Assembly (NCBI RefSeq): GCF_003724155.1
Contig: NZ_RJJQ01000007.1
Location: 164,686 to 228,685 of the forward strand
Direction: 5' to 3'
DNA length: 64,000 nucleotides
From: Flexivirga caeni
GTDB lineage: Bacteria; Actinomycetota; Actinomycetes; Actinomycetales; Dermatophilaceae
In this document: positions 61,936 to 64,000 of the stretch, piece after piece
Numbering within the stretch: the first letter of the stretch is position 1
Layout of the letters: every line of letters starts with the position of its first letter
The notes under the pieces: generated by a model
Seen by the model: the letters and a program-made list of their open reading frames with translations, nothing else
What the model was told of the DNA's origin: nothing
The model's database searches: none
Program-made: the position numbers and the translations under genes

Positions 61936-63456
61936 TTAATTGTGGTCAGTAGCTGCATCTGGCAGAGTCGGACTGATATCAGCGGGGTTATAGTTGTTGC
62001 TGGCGCTGCCGTCGCTACCAGGTGCGTGGAGTAATGCGGCGGTAGCTTCGTCGGGAAGGACTGGGGTGTCCTCGCGCCATTGGAACGGGGTTCCGCGGTC
62101 TTGCCAGACACGACGGTAGAGGAATAGCGGCACGCTGACGAACAGCAGGACGACTGCGATGATCGATTCCTTGGCGCCGCCGTAGTTGGCCAAGGCTGGG
62201 TGCGTGACACCGAAGATGGCGAGGAACAGGTCGATGGTTCCCATCAGTAGCGCGATCGCGATCCCGGTCCTAGGGAGCTTGTAGGGGCGTGGCCAGTTGG
62301 GCCGGTCGCGGCGCAGCAAGACGTAGCCGAAGGAGATGAGTGAGCAGGAGATGATATAGCCGAAGTTGCTGGCTCCGACGATAGCGACCGTATTGCCGAC
62401 GAGGAATAAGATCAACAGGTTGACGAGGATGTCCATCGCTAGTGCGCGTCCAGGCATCTTGTGTCGGTTGACCTTGGCGAATTGCTTGATTGTCGCGTCG
62501 CTTCGCGCGAGGCCGAGCAGGGCTCGGGCTGACTGGGCGCTGGTTGCTAAGATGGTGACCCATAGAGCCATGGCAAGTATCGCAATGATGAGCGAAGAAC
62601 TGCCATGCCAGTACTTTTGCATCACGGTGACGGCATAGCCACTGGGATTGTCACCGATCGCCTTCTCTCCGATCGCCCCCGACGTGGCTAGCGGTACAAG
62701 AGTGAACATGGCCACCATGACAACGGCACAGATCTTGATTGCCTTGGGGGTGTCCGAACCGGGCTTCTTGTACTCCGGCGCGAACAGTGAGGGGCCCTCG
62801 GCGGCGAAACATGTCCAGGCTGCCAAGTACACCAGCACGACGCCCAATTGCCAGCTGTGCAGGCGCCATGTCAACTCGTGTGCCGACCATGTCCCGCTGA
62901 CGAACGGCAGCCCGACCATCACAGCGGCCACCACCACGAAGACTGTCACTCCGGCACTGGTTAGGCGAGCGGCTGGTTTGATGCCGTATGCGTTGAGCAC
63001 GTACACGCTGATCAGGGCCAACCCGCCGAGGATGTGCGGCAATCCGACGTGCGTGCCGAGGATGTCGACACCCCACGTCTGGCTCGGAAACCATTGCGCT
63101 TGGATCAGGGACCCGAACACGTAGGCCGACACGGCTTGGATCAGTGACCACCCCAGCCAGTAACCCCACATCACAACCGGTCCAACGAACACCGTGTACT
63201 TGCGGAAGGCCTCGTGTGCGTAGGCCGCAGAACCACCGACTGTGCTGGGGAACATGGTGGCCATCTCGGCGTACAGGAACGCTTGCGCTGCGGCCATGAC
63301 CATACAGACCGCCCAGATGAAGATCACCGCCCAGGCGCCGACCAGTCCGACCATGAACCCGATAGTGACGAAGATGCCCAGGACTGTGGACAGGCCCAAG
63401 AACGCGCCGGATTTCCAGCTCAAGACCCTACTCAGCTGCTGTTCAGATTCGGCCAT
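61936..63456 (-). CDS. APC-family amino acid/amine permease
   Basis: A 506-residue transporter with about 12 transmembrane segments: FLGLSTVLGIFVTIGFMVGL, MATMFPSTVGGSAAYAHEAF (APC substrate-site helix region), VVLVYLAAWTCFAAEGPSLF, and a C-terminal cytosolic tail rich in Pro/Asp. Secondary uptake of amino acids, amines or related cations. It shares the operator with the amine oxidase and aldehyde dehydrogenases, so it probably imports the pathway substrate. It has the only perfect operator copy, 22 bp upstream of the ATG. Confidence 0.93.
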   Translation of the reverse strand: MAESEQQLSRVLSWKSGAFLGLSTVLGIFVTIGFMVGLVGAWAVIFIWAVCMVMAAAQAFLYAEMATMFPSTVGGSAAYAHEAFRKYTVFVGPVVMWGYWLGWSLIQAVSAYVFGSLIQAQWFPSQTWGVDILGTHVGLPHILGGLALISVYVLNAYGIKPAARLTSAGVTVFVVVAAVMVGLPFVSGTWSAHELTWRLHSWQLGVVLVYLAAWTCFAAEGPSLFAPEYKKPGSDTPKAIKICAVVMVAMFTLVPLATSGAIGEKAIGDNPSGYAVTVMQKYWHGSSSLIIAILAMALWVTILATSAQSARALLGLARSDATIKQFAKVNRHKMPGRALAMDILVNLLILFLVGNTVAIVGASNFGYIISCSLISFGYVLLRRDRPNWPRPYKLPRTGIAIALLMGTIDLFLAIFGVTHPALANYGGAKESIIAVVLLFVSVPLFLYRRVWQDRGTPFQWREDTPVLPDEATAALLHAPGSDGSASNNYNPADISPTLPDAATDHN

Positions 63457-63477
63457 GAACGCCTCGCTTCTTCCAAA

Positions 63478-63514
63478 AGTACGATTATCGGACTTTCTGC
63501 ACTAACTACGAACA
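63478..63514. promoter_or_regulatory. IclR-type operator pair before the permease gene
   Basis: AGTACGATTATCGGACT (63478-63494) is a perfect match, 14 of 14, to AGTNCGATNATCGNACT; a weaker copy TGCACTAACTACGAACA (63498-63514, 7 of 14) lies exactly 20 bp further. On the minus strand the first covers GATAAT, a likely -10 with TTCGTA 17 bp upstream. Confidence 0.68.
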
Positions 63515-63538
63515 TAGGGTGGCGGTGGTCACAAGCTG

Positions 63539-63813
63539 TGTCAAGGGCTAAGGAAGCGCTGATCTGCGGGCAAGTGCACAACACCATGGGAGTGGGAGCA
63601 CCTGGCGAGTCCACGAATCGCGTTGGTGTACCACCAGTTCGGCTGGTAACCCTCGTCAAGCCCTTGGGCCGGGTGTACGAGGTGAATCCTTCGGGTGTTG
63701 GTTAGACGGTGAGTCCGGCGGCGATGGCGGGCTCGACGATGGTCTGTCCTCGTGGGGTCGGCTGGTGGTACTGATCCATCCCGGCGTTTCCGGAGACTTG
63801 GTCTCACGGGAGG
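63539..63813. other. Insertion-sequence debris
   Basis: No intact gene. The minus strand carries a short coding-like tail, MDQYHQPTPRGQTIVEPAIA then AGLTV and a stop (63702-63779), that looks like the end of a larger protein. The inverted pair CAAGGGCT (63542-63549) / AGCCCTTG (63659-63666) could be ends of a small element. Family not identified. Confidence 0.35.
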
Positions 63814-63945
63814 ATGGCGACAGGTACGAAGCGGTATCCGGCTGGTTTGAAGCGGGACGCGGTGGACATGGTGGCCCGGTTCGTGACGGATGGTTCGTCG
63901 GAGTGGGCGGAATTTGTCAAGATGTTTGGGGCCAGCGGTTCTTAA
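63814..63945 (+). pseudogene. N-terminal fragment of an IS transposase OrfA
   Basis: A 43-residue frame starting MATGTKRYPAGLKRDAVDMV then ARFVTDGSSEWAEFVKMFG, resembling the helix-turn-helix start of IS3-type OrfA (KRYPxxLKRDAV). AGGAGG-like site (GGGAGG) precedes the ATG. It stops after 43 codons where the sequence runs into another gene's end, so it is truncated. Confidence 0.6.
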
Positions 63946-64000
63946 GCAGCTGGTTGTTGGTCCTCCTGTTCTTCCTCGGGTGGTTTGTTGATCCAGGCGT
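63942..64000 (-). CDS. C-terminal end of an unidentified gene (continues outside window)
   Basis: Only 19 codons are visible: AWINKPPEEEQEDQQPAA and TAA. The charged Pro/Glu/Gln tail does not identify a family; given the surroundings it may be another transposase. Its stop overlaps the truncated OrfA stop on the other strand. Confidence 0.35.
   Translation of the reverse strand, partial: AWINKPPEEEQEDQQPAA

Noticed and set aside
1..64000. CRISPR array, riboswitch, rRNA or prophage
   Set aside because: No regularly spaced repeats, no conserved riboswitch core upstream of bioY or other candidates, and no phage structural genes were seen on either strand.

Overview
The window is high-GC DNA from an actinobacterium, probably order Micrococcales (Dermacoccaceae/Intrasporangiaceae-like). 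The placement is an inference from gene content: an F420-dependent oxidoreductase, a SigF-type sigma factor, a GAF-ANTAR regulator, a full-length LysX fusion, a DUF222/HNH (13E12-type) gene, and SigB/SigF-type promoters (GTTT/GTGT, 15-17 bp, GGGTAT). One tRNA gene, tRNA-Val(CAC), is visible. I see no CRISPR array, prophage or rRNA.

Layout. 1-7.9 kb: the 3' end of an aconitase, an HhH-GPD glycosylase-like gene, a GAF-ANTAR protein, a SigF-type sigma factor, a small Rho_N-like protein, an enolase-superfamily enzyme, an F420-dependent oxidoreductase and a HAD phosphatase. 7.9-12.3 kb: a gene-poor stretch with lower GC in its middle, holding a lipoprotein, a broken secreted-protein gene, an HNH/DUF222 gene and tRNA-Val with its terminator. 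12.5-14.5 kb: small stress-type genes (DUF3040, CsbD, hemerythrin-like, PGPGW membrane protein). 14.5-23 kb: a PLP lyase, a MarR regulator, and a leucine/3-methylcrotonyl-CoA style operon (MaoC, CitE-like lyase, carboxyltransferase, biotin carboxylase, BioY, enoyl-CoA hydratase) facing a divergent TetR regulator. 23-31 kb: a compact aryl-CoA degradation operon (FAH hydrolase, cupin, thioesterase, aryl-CoA ligase, 2-aminobenzoyl-CoA or salicylyl-CoA monooxygenase/reductase, PaaX) with a divergent RidA gene. 31-34 kb: a small Cys-rich protein, a MazG-like protein and a large catalase. 34-42.2 kb: two membrane-anchored antigen-85-like alpha/beta hydrolases translationally linked to lysX, divergent from a LuxR-type two-component system. 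42.3-44 kb: GlsB and CsbD genes with a TetR regulator.

The most interesting part is 45-63.5 kb, bordered and interrupted by IS3, IS256 and other transposase debris. It holds four transcription units: a copper amine oxidase; an 11-gene operon from a TPP-dependent decarboxylase down to a CMD-family protein, including an aromatic-ring hydroxylase, an alpha/beta hydrolase, a VOC protein, an SDR and an aldehyde dehydrogenase; a second aldehyde dehydrogenase with WrbA and a DsbA-like protein; and an APC permease. An IclR-family gene lies in the middle. All four units carry a copy of a 17-bp palindrome, AGTNCGATNATCGNACT, each followed exactly 20 bp later by a second, weaker copy. I read this as the IclR operator defining one regulon for uptake, oxidative deamination and ring degradation of an aromatic or arylalkyl amine. 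The exact substrate is not visible from sequence.

A second candidate new pathway is the 23-31 kb aryl-CoA operon, where RidA (enamine hydrolysis) and an FAH hydrolase (C-C cleavage) accompany the monooxygenase/reductase fusion. A third unusual arrangement is a membrane pseudo-hydrolase that has lost its catalytic Ser and His, sitting between its intact paralogue and lysX.
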